From NCBI RefSeq assembly GCF_051020985.1, contig NC_135006.1, positions 16,199,501 to 16,263,500 on the forward strand: a stretch of 64,000 bases of DNA, written 5' to 3'. Within the stretch, counting starts at the first letter, position 1; every line of letters begins with the position of its first letter. The translations under genes were made by a program, and so were the position numbers. This stretch comes from Nomia melanderi (taxonomy: Eukaryota > Arthropoda > Insecta > Hymenoptera > Halictidae). Shown here piece by piece: positions 21,752 to 33,561 of this stretch. The notes below the pieces were generated by a model, which saw only the letters and a list, made by a program, of their open reading frames with translations, made no database searches and had not been told where the DNA came from.

Positions 21752-23727
21752 AGGGAGGGAGGGGTGAGAGAGGACTGCTCGGATCGGAGGAATGGTAAAT
21801 CCATTTTTTCGGAATGGCGGCGAGGAGTGTAAGGTAAACATTAATTCTGGCGGTGGAGCGCGACGCGCGCCGGGCGTTGTAACGCCGATCCATCGATCCG
21901 CCCCCCATATTTTTTTTTTTTTTATTTCCCTCTGCCGGAGAGATCATCGCGAGAACTTTAAACAGTTCGAAACGGTGGAATGGAAATCGAGGGCATGAAA
22001 ACACAGCGCTCGGCGAGAAAGGGTTCCGCGTTCATGGTTAATGTCGCTGAGTGGCGCCGCGTTTCAATCCGGCCGGTATTTTGCTGAAAATTGTGGCGCA
22101 ACGGGAACAAGCGTGACCCATATCCGCCCCGTCCCCGTCCCGGATGTTTAACGAGCGAATTTCCCGTGGAAAAGAAGAATCAATTGTTCGGCCGTTGGCT
22201 TGATTACCGGCCGTTTGTCTCGTGATGCTTGATGACGACACGCTGACCATTTCGGCGATGCTGCGGCCAGGTTTCATCGTTTGGACACCGAATGATATCG
22301 CTCGAATGATATATTTCGGCGCTGTGAACTGGTTCGCCGTCGAGTTGTACACTCGATATCGAAAGTGCTTAAAATAACGAGTGCTCTAGTGGAAATTTTC
22401 TATCGGGGCTCGAACTATCGACGCTGCGCGATGCACAATTCAGCGTAGGATTGCGATCCTTCCGCTCGGTCGATCATTAAATGATTTTAATTGAATCGAA
22501 CCCGTTACCTTCAATTAGAATCTAGATACTGCAGGCGTTTAGATATGAAAACCCCTTCGCGAGCCTATCCTAGCGGCAATAAACCCATTGCTTGTCGTTT
22601 TAGTTAATCCGTGGAATAATAAATAACAGGAAATCATTTTCAAATGGAAAAGTAATTACCACTGGAACTATCGAACAGCGAATTGACTTTTTCAAACTTC
22701 CACGTGGTCACCATAACACTACCTTTCGATCAAAGAATTTCTCCTCATCGCGAATTACCACCGTCTTTCGTTTAAAATATGAAACGGTAGAATCCCGTAG
22801 CGTCGAATGCACGCGCGTCAGCGAGAATCCAGCGAACCGATTCGATCGTAAAGATCAACTGTAGAAAGTCGCAGGGTCCGAGCGTGAAACGCGCCAAGAA
22901 CGAAATACGACGAACCTCGTCGCGGGCAGATTTCTATGGAGGTTCGTCGAACTGTCCACTAGAGAAAGAAGCGAGCAACCGATCGCGTAAAGACAGAATC
23001 GCCAGAGGAACGAGGGGGAAGAGGGAGAACGGAGAGCAGCGACGAAGTCGTAAGGGTTGGCTTTACGAATAAACGCGGGAACGATGTACAAAGAGCGTGG
23101 ACGGACGGGCAGCCGTGAAAACCGCTGGTACGTACGGGCCGAGTTAATAAAAATCAACGAACGAAACGAACGGCGCAGAGCCGCGGGTCAAAGGGGCGCC
23201 GGTAATAAAGCCGCCGCGCAAATAACAGAAAACAAAGGTGCAATTGAAACAGAGACGCAAGGAAAAAATGAATTCCCCGAGCACGCGGGCCGGGGCCGGG
23301 CGTGCACGCCGGGGCGACGGGGAAAAAGAACGACGATGCTATCGAACGGAACGGGACAGGCGGACGCGACAAAGAGCGGAAGATAAAGAGTGGAGCTGCG
23401 GGCCATCCGAGCGAGGCGGAATAAACTACGGTCCGCGTTGATCGGCGCACTGCGACTGACAGTTGAACCAGGCCACCAGACTCGAAACTCGTTACACGGC
23501 AGCCGACTTATCGAAGCTGCCTCGATTCACCGGCTACCAGTCGATCGCGATAAGCTGGCGACGGAGCTTCCTCCCACGGAAGATTTAAGCCCTCTGCGAC
23601 GCCGATGCTCCGGCCAAAAGGTTCACGTTGTCGACGAGATTTCCAACGACACCTTCGTTTAGATTTCTCCTCTCGCTGCTTTCCGTGGTGAACGTTTGCG
23701 GTACATAGGTGAGTCGAGGAGTGTGTA
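20737..23727. other. Unique non-coding, largely GC-rich
   Basis: No gene is supported. It contains the GA microsatellite (21721) and a poly-T run (21910-21923). Many overlapping frames at 23057-23662 have arginine-rich or proline-rich translations. AGGTGAGT at about 23707 fits a splice donor, but no exon can be defined upstream with confidence. Confidence 0.5.
21721..21764 (+). repeat. (GA)n then (GGGA)n compound microsatellite
   Basis: GAGAGA repeats from 21721 pass into GGGAGGGAGGGAGGGAGGGG. The low-complexity serine/leucine-rich and Arg-Glu translations across it are artefacts. Confidence 0.9.
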
Positions 23728-23950
23728 TCAACACGTTAAGCGCCGTGTCAGTCACTGGTGACTGACGCTTCTGAATGACTAACCAATCGTAACGTACAAG
23801 ATAACCGATGTGAAATAAAACTGTTTAACAACGCAACTAAGTTGATAATTGTAACGCCAAACAATTCATAATTGTTCCTGCTTTTCTTTGCTAGAAAAGA
23901 CAAACTCTATGGGAAAACGCTTAAGATTTTCGTGGCGCTTAACGTGTTAA
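23728..23950 (+). mobile_element. Family E TTAA MITE
   Basis: The 223-bp element starts TCAACACGTTAAGCGCCGTG and ends GGCGCTTAACGTGTTAA, inverted repeats of about 17 bp; the left TTAA has decayed to TCAA. A near-perfect palindrome lies at 23747-23766 (GTCAGTCAC, TG, GTGACTGAC). The ends are close to those of family D at 42405 (TTAACRCRTTRARCGCC), so D and E share a lineage. Confidence 0.75.
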
Positions 23951-24048
23951 GATCTCATTCGTGGAGAGCTTAGGGAAGATCGTAGTGTTCGTCGGACACG
24001 TCAGGTTGATTTGGAATACTTTTTGAATGTATTACTCGAGGATCGTTG

Positions 24049-24255
24049 TTAACCCTTTGAACTCTGCTCCAATATTACACCAGTTATGATATCAAATGTT
24101 CCAATGAATCTTAAAGGAACTACCCTATTATTCGATTTTCCACACATCCGAATTTTCTACTAGGGGAAATAAATTTTCTCATTCTCGCTAGGAATAATAT
24201 AAAAATTAGTTGCTAGATTACAAAACAACCTGAGGTTGTTAACCCTAAGGGTTAA
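24049..24255 (+). mobile_element. Family F TTAA MITE
   Basis: Starts TTAACCCTTTGAACTCTG, matching in reverse the end of the copy at 11530. The right boundary is taken at AAGGGTTAA (24247-24255), part of a 17-bp palindrome TTAACCCTAAGGGTTAA. The interior is AT-rich with no coding capacity. Confidence 0.65.
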
Positions 24256-27200
24256 GGTTATCGTGTAATATGTAATTGTACGAATTATTTAGATTTTGTT
24301 TTGTCATCCTCAGGAATATAGTTACATTAGATCGCAACAATCGTTACGAATTAGAATAGAATGCAGGGACAACGGAACAACCGTCAATCGGATAGCGTTG
24401 ATTTTGAAAAGGACGCAATCCGACGAGGGAACGCCGGACGAATGGCAATAGCGATGAAAGAACAGAGTTCAATTCGTTCCGATTGGCGTGGCGCGGCGCG
24501 TGGCGGTTGATTCGCATTTCGGTCACGAGATAATCATGCTCCGCATGCTGCTCGATGCTCATCAAATGAACTAGCAGTTTGTCCGAGAGTCTCGCGTTTC
24601 GGTTGCCAATCGCGCTGGACGAAGATTGTCCACGATTGGCTCGCTAATGGAAATCGAACCGCGAATCTGCTTATCTTCTATCGTTCGGAGACAATCACCG
24701 CCCGATCGCGTTCGTCGCTCGTTAAGTGGATCAAACGCGAGAGGCTTCGCGTTTCAAGCTGCCGTCGCACTGTCTCATAACGAATAATCAAGGGGGGCGC
24801 AGCGTTGTCTATCTATGCGAGTTACACCATCGAACAGCTGTACAACAGCTACGAGATCTCGAGACTTCGCCCAGAAAGTCGGCAAAGCGGCGAGAACTTC
24901 TCTGCTCGAGTGGATTCGCGGCGAGTGCCTTTTCCAGATGCCAGACTTCTTCCTATATGCTGATACTTATCATTCATAGATCCGTTCTCGCAACTGTGGA
25001 TTCGAATTTCTGATTCGAAACTTCTCGGAACTGTCGCGATCCCCGTCGAGTACAGACGTTTCAGTGCTTCTCTTTGGACAGGCTCTGATATCTTTGGCGA
25101 ATTTGTCTTCGCGATCGACGATCAATTTTCCGAATGAGCGCGAACGTGCAACGTTAGCGTACCTCCTAATTACCCTGAAACGGCGCGGTCACACGAGAAT
25201 CGGACGGATCGAAGCGAACCTAACGACGCTGGGAAAGAAGGAGGCGGCGTGTTTAGCCGCCGCGAGTGTCCAATCAGGCCAATTTCCCGCGGCATTAACC
25301 AATCAACGAGTAATCCGGCTAGCGCGACCGACAACGAGGATCCGCGCCACGAACGCCGGGGATTCGGAACGCTCGCCGTCGAGCGCGATGCGATAGAAAA
25401 CCTACAATCGAATCACAATTGTAGCCAATACCGGTAAGTGGTTCGGTGGGCGGTCGGTTGATCGGGAACGGGGCTAACGAACCGCACAGCACCAACGAAG
25501 CACGATGGAAAAGCGAAGGCGGACGATTTCCTGGGCGTAGGGCAAACGAACGAGCCAATTAGGAAAGGAAAACGGGAGAAGGAGCTACGGCGGCCGTCCG
25601 GGAAAAACAAGAGGGAACATCCTCCTCTGCCAGTGATTTCTGGTGATTCGGTGTACGGTGCAGCGTTTAAAAGAAAGCACCGATCGTGACTCACCGAGGC
25701 CAGCCCACGGACAAGATGGTTCCTCCGATGGAAAGAGGAGCACGGAGAAGAGGGAAAACCCGAGCGGCGACCCGGAAACAGCCAATACTCTGGCAAACTT
25801 AAATCTAATAGGGAATTATTAGACTCGACCCTCCCGTGCGCGGGGACCGTCGAGAAATTCTGGGGAATCCATGTCGCAGCCAGGACCAGCTGGACTTCAA
25901 CACGTTCGGGGTAGAAGGATTTTTGCAATTTTCATTCCAGTGATGAAAGTTTCAATTTTCCTTTTATCATTGCTAATTCGACACTTATGAAAACCTATAG
26001 CTGCACTGCCGTAGAATGTCCGACATATATCGAGCTTTACTACTGAAGAACGCCTACGCTGGAAGCAATCGATGTGCACCTGATGAGCTTCCCTAAATAT
26101 TAACTGTACATTAATCAAATATAATCATATTGTAATTCAATTCAACCTAATTAAAGTGTCGCGTGCCTGTGCACGCCAACGAACGCCGGAAACCGATCGG
26201 AGCTTCGATTGCGGTAAAAAACGAAATGGCGAACGAGAACGCTGGGGAAGGAAGAACGGTTCCGCGGGAATGAACGGTGACGCTGGGAAACAATATCACG
26301 GGAAACGAGCTGGAATCTACGTTTTCCTCGGAAATAGTTACACCGATTTTTCGGAACGTTTCGAGGGTAAACGCAAGGAAGGGGAACATTCGCCGAATCT
26401 TCACTCGCCTCGGGAGTTCTTCGCCCTCGGGGAGACAATAATTGATAATCGAATCGGAGCGAGTGCCGCGTGCAATTATAATCAACGCCGCGTGTGATTA
26501 ATTAACGCGAGAGCGGAGAAGTGTTCGATGAGCCGCGGAAATTCGGACGACTGGAAGCAGGCCGGCGTTCGAGGAGCAACGGTTTTATAAATAACGCGTT
26601 CGAAATTGTGCGCGGAATTGAAAACCGTCGGAAAACGGGCGAACAGAGGGCGCGTTCAACATCGAATTTTCTTCGTTCTTTTCCTCCCTTTTTTTCGGCT
26701 CGGTCGGAATCTCGTTTCCGGCGAGAGCAACGGGATACTTACGAGAAGAAAGCTGGTCATGCATTATTTATTCGGGGAGCGCGAGGACAACGGACGAGGC
26801 GGGGGATCGCGCCCGAATCTTTCTCTTTATCGTTCCCCCAACGAGCATCGCGTGTATCCCGGGGTTCCCGGCGAACGGCAGAACGGCGGGGGTGTTGCCT
26901 GATTAAAACGAAGCCCGAAAAACATTCGCGGCAACTTAGAAAAAATACTGGCCTCTAATTAAATTTCAGCCCCATCGCCGGCCGCATCAGCGCAATAACT
27001 AAACCGAGCTTAAAGTACGCCGGAATTTAATTAAATTTCTGGCCATCGATGCGCGTTACACTGCTGCGCTGATGTCGGCCGAAGCTTAACGTTAAAAAGC
27101 GGTCCCCGATGAAAATTCAATCTTGTGGACCTTTCCTCTCGCGCGACCTCGCTGCTTAGTCTGTGGGATGCCTCGGGTATGGTGTCCTCGGTCGAACGCA

Positions 27201-27366
27201 ATTTGGGAGTTTAAATATTTGATAAGGTTCAAAATAGAAATATCTTCTATCTTATTAATACTATGTGTCCAATTTCCTTCGAAAACAGGGAAGATCCTTC
27301 CTAGAAAATCTTTCGATAAAGATCTTTCACCGATCCGCAATTCTAAAGTATGAATCAATCGAAATC
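24256..27366. other. Unique non-coding sequence with CCAAT cluster and TAATTA blocks
   Basis: No gene is supported; frames at 25413-25928 and 26147-26958 overlap on both strands and look like nothing known. Three CCAAT motifs lie within about 40 bp at 25268-25305. GGTAAGT at 25434 fits a splice donor but no exon is convincing. The AT/GC block at 26951-27080 is described separately. Confidence 0.5.
26951..27080. promoter_or_regulatory. Candidate cis-element: TAATTAAATTT pair with inverted repeat
   Basis: TAATTAAATTT occurs at 26957-26967 and within the 14-bp palindrome AATTTAATTAAATT at 27024-27037, each near a GGCC motif. GCCGGCCGCATCAGCGCA (26977-26994) is inverted at 27065-27080 (TGCGCTGATGTCGGCC) with one mismatch, giving a 16-bp stem with a roughly 70-bp loop. 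Homeodomain-type binding is a guess. Confidence 0.3.
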
Positions 27367-27797
27367 TTAACCTTTGCACTCGGAAGCTTTTCACTAGAAA
27401 CATCCGACACTTTCCCTTGAGACGTGAATGACATTATTTGAAACGGATTAATAAGAAAACATACGTAAATTAAGAAACAAAGCTGTTTTATAGAAATATC
27501 TCGCATACTGATGCATTATACGAAACTTAACCCTTTGCACTCGAGAGGCCTTCCCGTCGCCATTTGATCTGCCCCAAGAAAATTATAAAATTAAAAATTC
27601 AATATTAAATTTTATACAATGTACCAACACATGGAACATCGAAATAAAATAGTTCTGTAACTTTCCATCAGAAAATAATGAATATTGAGAAAAATATTCT
27701 CGAGTGCAAAGGGTTAATATTATATATAACACTTTGTAATTCCGTTACATCGAGTGAAACGGTGACTGAGAGTCACCTCTCGAGTGCGAAAGGTTAA
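27367..27797 (+). mobile_element. Family A TTAA MITE interrupted by family C
   Basis: Outer ends are TTAACCTTTGCACTCGGAAG (one C lost) and TCGAGTGCGAAAGGTTAA. The left part ends at GATGCATTATACGAAACTTAA and the right part resumes TTAATATTATATATAACACT; joined at the TTAA they restore the family A order. The insert is a complete family C element. Confidence 0.85.
27527..27717 (+). mobile_element. Family C TTAA MITE, nested in family A
   Basis: This 191-bp element starts TTAACCCTTTGCACTCGAGA and ends CTCGAGTGCAAAGGGTTAA, inverted repeats of about 19 bp that are nearly identical to the ends of family A. Its interior (GCCCCAAGAAAATTRTAAAA, AACATCGAAATAAAATAG, CATCAGAAAATAATGAATAT) matches 49000-49245, which keeps about 55 bp more. 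TTAA is present at both borders as the target duplication. Confidence 0.85.
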
Positions 27798-28056
27798 TAA
27801 ATGCGTTATTGTAATTTCTGTGAGAAAATATATACTGGACGAATCGATTGTTCAGTGGCTCTAGCGTGGAACACTCTAGGAACACATAGTCGGCGCGACT
27901 GCTCTCGAGGACGTAAAACTCGCGGAAGCATGTTAGGGCGGGAGAATCAAGGAGACAGTGCGCGTCGCAAACATTATCGAACGAACGGAGTCGAAGCGAT
28001 AAACCACACGGGCTCCAGGGAACACTGCGGGCCAGCAGCCGCGAGCGACGCTCATG

Positions 28057-28240
28057 GACCGGTCTATAAAGTCCCTTTAAAGATGGTATCGGACGTGACC
28101 GGAACGAGGAGGCGGTCCGAATTATCCGATAATTTGGCAGCCGGTGGCTCATTGCCAGGCTGCGTCCACTCCCGGCCAACAACTTGGCCGTGCACGTTGT
28201 TCGCACTTCATCCGGCCGTTGGGAACGGCCCTATAAAGAT
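28057..28240 (+). promoter_or_regulatory. Series of short hairpins with two TATAAAG motifs
   Basis: In order: palindrome GACCGGTC (28057-28064) directly before TATAAAG (28065-28071); palindrome ATTATCCGATAAT (28121-28133); stem GCAGCC/GGCTGC (28137-28142, 28158-28163); stem CGGCCAA/TTGGCCG with a 4-base loop (28173-28190); stem GGCCGTT/AACGGCC with a 3-base loop (28214-28230), directly before a second TATAAAG (28232-28238). It could be a promoter or a protein-binding array, or chance in GC-rich DNA. Confidence 0.3.
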
Positions 28241-28472
28241 TCATTTCTCTGCGTCCGCTTTCGCGAGTTGCGGGAACCGTTTGTTCGACGCTGGCCCTTT
28301 GACGCATAATGGACATTTGGGACACGAGCTCGAATAGAAAGATACAGTTTGGAAGAAGGAAACGTGTCAACGTAAGAGACATTGATTTTCAATTGTAACG
28401 TTGAAAGTCGATCGAACGCATTAACGACAGAACGTTTCAACACTCGAAAAATTCAGCGCGAGTGAAATTATT

Positions 28473-28583
28473 AAAATTATTAGAATAAATTCGAGTAAAG
28501 TGGATTAGTAAAATTATTAGAATGGATTCTAGTAAAGTGGATTTGTAAAATTATTAGAATAGATTCGAGTAAAAGAGAATTTA
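28473..28583 (+). repeat. 37-bp tandem repeat, three copies
   Basis: Each unit begins AAAATTATTAGAAT and continues RATTCKAGTAAAGTGGATT. The first two units are intact; the third diverges at its end. Confidence 0.8.
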
Positions 28584-29429
28584 GTTGCACGTTCATAGCT
28601 TTCGAAGATCTAGAATACGGAAACAAGATAAGAGGATGTTAATCGTGATCGGATTTACAAGAAAAATCACGCAAAAAGTGAAACCGTTGAGAGAAGAATA
28701 GAGTCTCTAATTTCATGTTCGCTTTTGGAAGCGTGGACAAAACGAAAATATTGTTCCGCGTAATATTCCGGTACAGGCTCGGGAAAAAGAGAAGCGGCGC
28801 CGAATCGGCGCGGAACGTGACCGACAGAACAATCGGATCGCCTCGGAAAACTTTTATCTATTTTCCCCGCGCGGCGAGCAGCCTTTGATCAATCCGCTTG
28901 TTCCCTCCTTCCGTGTTCGTCGAAACTTTGTCCCATTAACAGCCGACGCACGCGCGGAAACAATAAAACATCCGCCGGGCGGGGACACGACTCGCGTTTG
29001 ATCATCCTTCCCGCGGATTGATAAAGAAAGCGGGGAATGATCGCTGAGCGGAAACAACGCGGGAGGATCGAGGGTCCTCGAGGGAAATTCCTCGAAGCTT
29101 CTCCTTCGAAAACGCGAGCGACGAAATCCGCTGACCGGGTGGACGATTTGAATTTCAACGATACGCTCGATGGGAACGGGAGAAAACGAGCGTGACGAGG
29201 ACACGCGTCGAGCCGGGAAACGGGATCGAATCGAAGAGAAAGGGTTCCCGTGTATCGGTCAAGCAGAATAGAGTGGCAGCTGTCTGTGGCTCTAATCTAT
29301 ATACCTCGTCGATCTTCGATTTGAAAACCCTTCGACTCGGACCCATCGGCGAATCGACTTTGGAGCTTTTAACGCATCGCGTGGCTCGCCCTTTTGGAAC
29401 TAGAATTATCGGGCGTTTCATCGCGACAT

Positions 29430-29588
29430 TTAACCCTTTGCACTCGAGAGGTGACAGTCACTTGATTTGACACAGTAAAACTGTAGATATTTAATGTTAC
29501 ACTTTGTATAATGCCACGATACGTGAAACATTGGAATAAACAGCTTTGTTCCTCAATGTACTGGTGATTTCTAAGGGCAAAGGGTTAA
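29430..29588 (-). mobile_element. Family A TTAA MITE, internally deleted, reverse
   Basis: This 159-bp copy starts TTAACCCTTTGCACTCGAGA and ends TCTAAGGGCAAAGGGTTAA. It has the GTCACTTGATTTGACACAGT and GTTCCTCAATGTACTGGTGA blocks but lacks most of the left third of family A. Both TTAA borders are kept. Confidence 0.8.
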
Positions 29589-30367
29589 TTACGGTATGTG
29601 CTGTTTATAAAAATTAGAATAGACTTCTTTGGTTTCTTTAGATGGTATTCAAAGTGATATTATTTCTTGTTTAAATCTGTCCGAATATCGGGCACTTTTA
29701 ACAGATAGATTATTGTGAAATGAGAAAATCGAAGCAATTCTAGTGTTAAGGTATTAATAACTTTTTGTATAGAGAATTGAATTAGATATATAATTCCGAA
29801 GTACCGAAAGAAGAACTCGATGCGAATTAGTCAATAATCTCATGATCTGCGAGATCAGTATCAACGTATATTAATCTCGCAGCAAGCATTTAGTATTATT
29901 TAAATAATCAAGTTATTTCTCTGCAACTATGAACTTTAGACGTGATAAACTGACATTAATACGGCTGCGTTCGTCGTCAAAGAGATTCTCGGTTCCAACC
30001 GGTCAAGTCGTTTCGTCGTATTGTCGGTGGCGGACGCGAAACATGATTTCCCGGTTATCGTATAGGTTTTATATTTTTACGATCCGCCTGAGTTGCTCGC
30101 AGAAAAGACGGCAGGAACCTTTTCCTGTGCGCGCACGCGTTCGAAAAGCATACTGGGGTCTTTGACACGTCATGTGGAATCGATCAGTGGCGTGGAACAA
30201 ATATTTTAGAAACGAGTCAATATTGTGAATCAACTTGTCAGGGGATAAAAGAATGTAGCTCGAGGAACGTCAACTGAGGGGTAGCTTATCTATAAATGAT
30301 TCTTTCTTGATCTTCTCGTACCTCGCAGAATTCGTGCAGAAAATGCATAGAGAATTGATTTTTAAGA
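29589..30367. other. Unique non-coding, AT-rich then mixed
   Basis: No gene or repeat is supported between the family A copy and the minisatellite. Confidence 0.5.
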
Positions 30368-30800
30368 CTGAAGGGCTTGAAGTGTTGAAGATTTGAAATC
30401 TTGAATGCTTGAAACGTTGAAGACTTGAAATCTTGAATACTTGAAACGTTGAAGATTTGAAATGTTGAAGATTTGAAACGTTGAAGATTTGAAATGTTGA
30501 AGATTTGAAACGTTGAAGATTTGAAATCTTGAACACTTGAAACGTTGAAGACTTGAAATGTTGAAGACTTGAAATCTTGAATGCTTGAAACGTTGAAGAC
30601 TTGAAGTCTTGAATACTTGTAACGTTGAAGACTTGAAATCTTGAATACTTGAAACGTTGTAGACTTGAAACGTTGAAGACTTGAAATCTTGAATACTTGA
30701 AACGTTGAAGACTTGAAATCTTGAAGACTTGAAACGTTGAAGACTTGAAATCTTGAATACTTGAAACGTTGAAGACTTGAAATCTTGAAGACTCGAAAAC
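30368..30800 (+). repeat. Minisatellite array 1 (about 15/30 bp unit)
   Basis: About 430 bp made of CTTGAATACTTGAAACGTTGA and AGACTTGAAATCTTGA-type half units alternating with period about 15 and 30 bp; sub-variants GATTTG/GACTTG and AATGTTG/AATCTTG are mixed. The same unit makes up array 2 at 35461-35810. The minus strand is open through much of it and gives a periodic Phe/Lys/Ser peptide, an artefact of a period divisible by three. No TTAA-type ends were found around this array. Confidence 0.9.
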
Positions 30801-32918
30801 TTCACGTCACTGTAAGCCACACTACAACTGATTCTTCGCAATCAATTCCTCGAAACATTACTTTCTCCATAACACTCTAGACATAAGCCATATTTAATAC
30901 TTCTCGAAAGAACGAAGCTCGGTATTTCCAGGATAAAGGTTCACTCAGATCGTGACGAAGACAAATACCGTACCGAGGAAACGCATTCCATGGTCATTCG
31001 GTTGACCAACCCCATCTCTCCTGACAGATGCTCGCGCACGGTGAGCGGGAAACGCGTCGTCCCCGAAACACGGCCATCAATCCTTCATGAAATTTACGAA
31101 AGACACCAAAGACCAAAAAGCACCCGCCACGTCCGGATAGCAAAAACAGCGGAGCAAGAAGACCGCGATCCCATTGTTACATTAAAACGTGGAAAATTTC
31201 ATTCGCCGGAATCCGCTAATTTATCGGCGAACACGGGACCACTTGTTACACGAGCGGACTCTCGAATCGGAATCCTCGTTGCGTAACGAGGATCCATCCG
31301 ACGCAGGAATACAACGATGTCCGCGGCGTTTGCAGTTCTCGATAGAACGTCCGACACGGGCAAGTCCGTGTTCTCGTGTTACGCGAATCAGCCTCGCGAA
31401 CGCTATTAATAACGGTGATCAACGAAATCCACCGGGGAATCCCGCGACGGCGTGTATCAAGTTCGTTAGCGCGTGCCGTTGTCGGAGTGTGTAATTAGAA
31501 ATTCAAGATTTCCCGGTTAAATATCGCGAATTATGGAAGCTATGCTGGATCAAGCTGTAACTGCTGATCTCTACCGCTGTAACAAGAAAGATCTCGTATA
31601 GTTTCGATGGATTCAGAAATATTTCCAACAGTTCCAACGCGTTTGGAGACACTCTCGTTTATGCCAATAAAGATAGATTTTAGAGTACCCACATTGACTT
31701 TCGATAGAGCAACTCTTCATATTCGATGCATCCAGTGATTCGACAGACCTACAGCCGAGAAAACCTCGAAACCGACATGTTTCGAGTATCATCGACGCGA
31801 CAATTCGATCGAGAAGATTAAATACGTCGAAGCTTGATCCGAATATGATAGCGAGCGATCGCATTTGTATTCAACGCGGCGACCGGCTCTCCGCGGTGTA
31901 CGCGTTTCGCCGCAACCTCGCCCCGCTACCACTATCCGTGGCTCGTCTCCGTAAAACGAGGTTGCACCAAGATATACACAATCTTCCATCCACTTCTCTC
32001 GCTGTCAACCACTAAGAAAATAGTCTAACTCTAAACTGAAATACACACTTCGATCCTAAATCACGAACCTCCAGAATCTACACCTGACGAGTCGAATCGC
32101 TCGCGAATCAATCATGATTAAAATTGATTCCCACCTGTCACGTTCATTATCAAAATCGTATTAAACATGCATCTACCGCAATCTCCGCAACGGAATTCTC
32201 AAGCGAATCGTCCGGCGATCAAATCCAACGATTCTCCGCGCGATTCGGACAAAGGAATCAGCTCAGCCGGCATTTCCAGCTCGTGCTTCACGAGGTGTGC
32301 GCTCTGCTCTTTCGCGTCCGTCGAGAGGATCCTCTCGGAAAGAGCGTTCGGCGATCCGCGCGAGAATGGGGGACGCGGGCGGACTTAAATCCGGGCTTTC
32401 CGCGACACGGGAAGACCACGGCTGGAAGCGTTCGCAGCGTCTCTCCGGGACGCCATTCATACGGGGATCCACCGGTCGCGGGAGGGGGCTCTCTCCGCGG
32501 TGTCCCGCGCGTTTCCATCGACTCCGGGAAACCGGAGAATACTTTTGTACCGCCGATCCCCGGTATCGGGAGCTCGTTTTCAGTCGCCGCGCGGCAACAA
32601 GCTCTCCCCGTTCCGAATTCAGCGGCGTCGCGGTGGCGCGAGAACGCGAACGATAACGTTCATGGTATTAGGGGGGAAGGTAAAGTCGACGAGATCTTCT
32701 TCGGACGGAAACGTGTCCGCTCGATGGGATATCCGCGGAGAATCCCCAGTTTCTCGAAGAGGATTCCCTCCCGTGGAAAATAGAGGAACGGTGTTGGGAT
32801 AGGAGTCTCGGTACTGCTGCAGGAAAGGAGTTGGACGAATAAACAGAACATTAGCGTGCTCGCTGTACTAACTGTTCGAAGAACGTGAATTCTGCTTCGC
32901 CTGGTCCGCTGTTGTACA
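30801..32918. other. Unique non-coding sequence
   Basis: No gene is supported. A top-strand frame of 219 codons (32124-32783) is the longest here, but three other frames are open over the same GC-rich stretch and it has no motif I recognise. Confidence 0.5.
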
Positions 32919-33168
32919 TTAACCCCTTGCAGGTACGATAACGAGCGAGACTCGCGATGAAGATTTCTAGACTAATTTAACAACAATCGATGTTGTTCGT
33001 TACCCACGGATCAAAGCAAACTATTTTTCCTATTATCACTGTATTATCTTCAAATGAAATTTCCAGTTGAAGTCGAATGCAGAATTTTGTTGTGTTTCTT
33101 ACGAACTGTCGATAGTAAAGTGGTACACGAGCTTAGTGGCGAAAGTAAATAGTACGCCGAGGGGTTAA
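32919..33168 (-). mobile_element. Family G TTAA MITE, complete, reverse
   Basis: This 250-bp copy starts TTAACCCCTTGCAGGTACGA and ends ACGCCGAGGGGTTAA. Read in reverse it aligns to 50237-50474, sharing the GATCCGTGGGTAACGARCAAC block, the GGAAATTTCAT block and an ATTCTACTTS block. It therefore defines the single-unit form of G, with a TTAA at both ends. Confidence 0.8.
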
Positions 33169-33278
33169 GTAGCACTTGTGATATCGCTGTGTTAACTCGT
33201 TGCTCGATTTCTCGATAGTAATGGGTACTAGTCCTTAGCAATTCATTGAAACGAAGGGAGACATTCTGGAAGTATTCT

Positions 33279-33561
33279 GCGCATATTTCAAGTATAACTG
33301 CTAACAGAAGAATGGCATTTAATTTGAATTTATAAGGGTTGAATAATATTGATGGTTGTTAAATTCTATACGAAATCTTCGCCGCGAGTCTATGTTATTA
33401 GAAGGTGAGGGATTAACTACTACTAAAGGGGAATCCTACTAATGCGAATTCTACTAATCTCTACCTAGACTCGACTCTGCAATTAGAATAAACTGAAATT
33501 TCTACTGTTACAGGACGGTCACTGATGCTTGAGGTATAGAAAACATTCTAACGGATAACAA
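33279..33561 (+). repeat. Left part of roughly 0.5 kb duplication (copy 2)
   Basis: Counterpart of 7129-7413, with the same order of blocks and the same family A element following at the TTAA. Confidence 0.8.

Larger units (their letters stand above)
27798..29429. other. Unique non-coding sequence
   Basis: No gene is supported. Frames at 27745-28337 and 28854-29204 overlap on both strands. It holds the hairpin series at 28057-28240 and a 37-bp tandem repeat at 28473. Confidence 0.5.

Noticed and set aside
23400..23715. Possible 5' exon ending at AGGTGAGT (about 23707)
   Set aside because: The donor-like sequence is good, but there is no TATA/Inr or coding sequence that I can defend and no matching acceptor was identified.
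29589..29738. Possible family J copy ending CTAGTGTTAA
   Set aside because: Only the last ten bases resemble family J; the interior and left end do not align.
30362..30841. Minus-strand frame giving a periodic Phe/Lys/Ser-rich peptide
   Set aside because: It is the translation of the minisatellite, open only because the period is close to a multiple of three and the unit lacks stops on that strand.
32124..32783. 219-codon plus-strand open frame
   Set aside because: Several frames on both strands are open across this GC-rich stretch; no motif.
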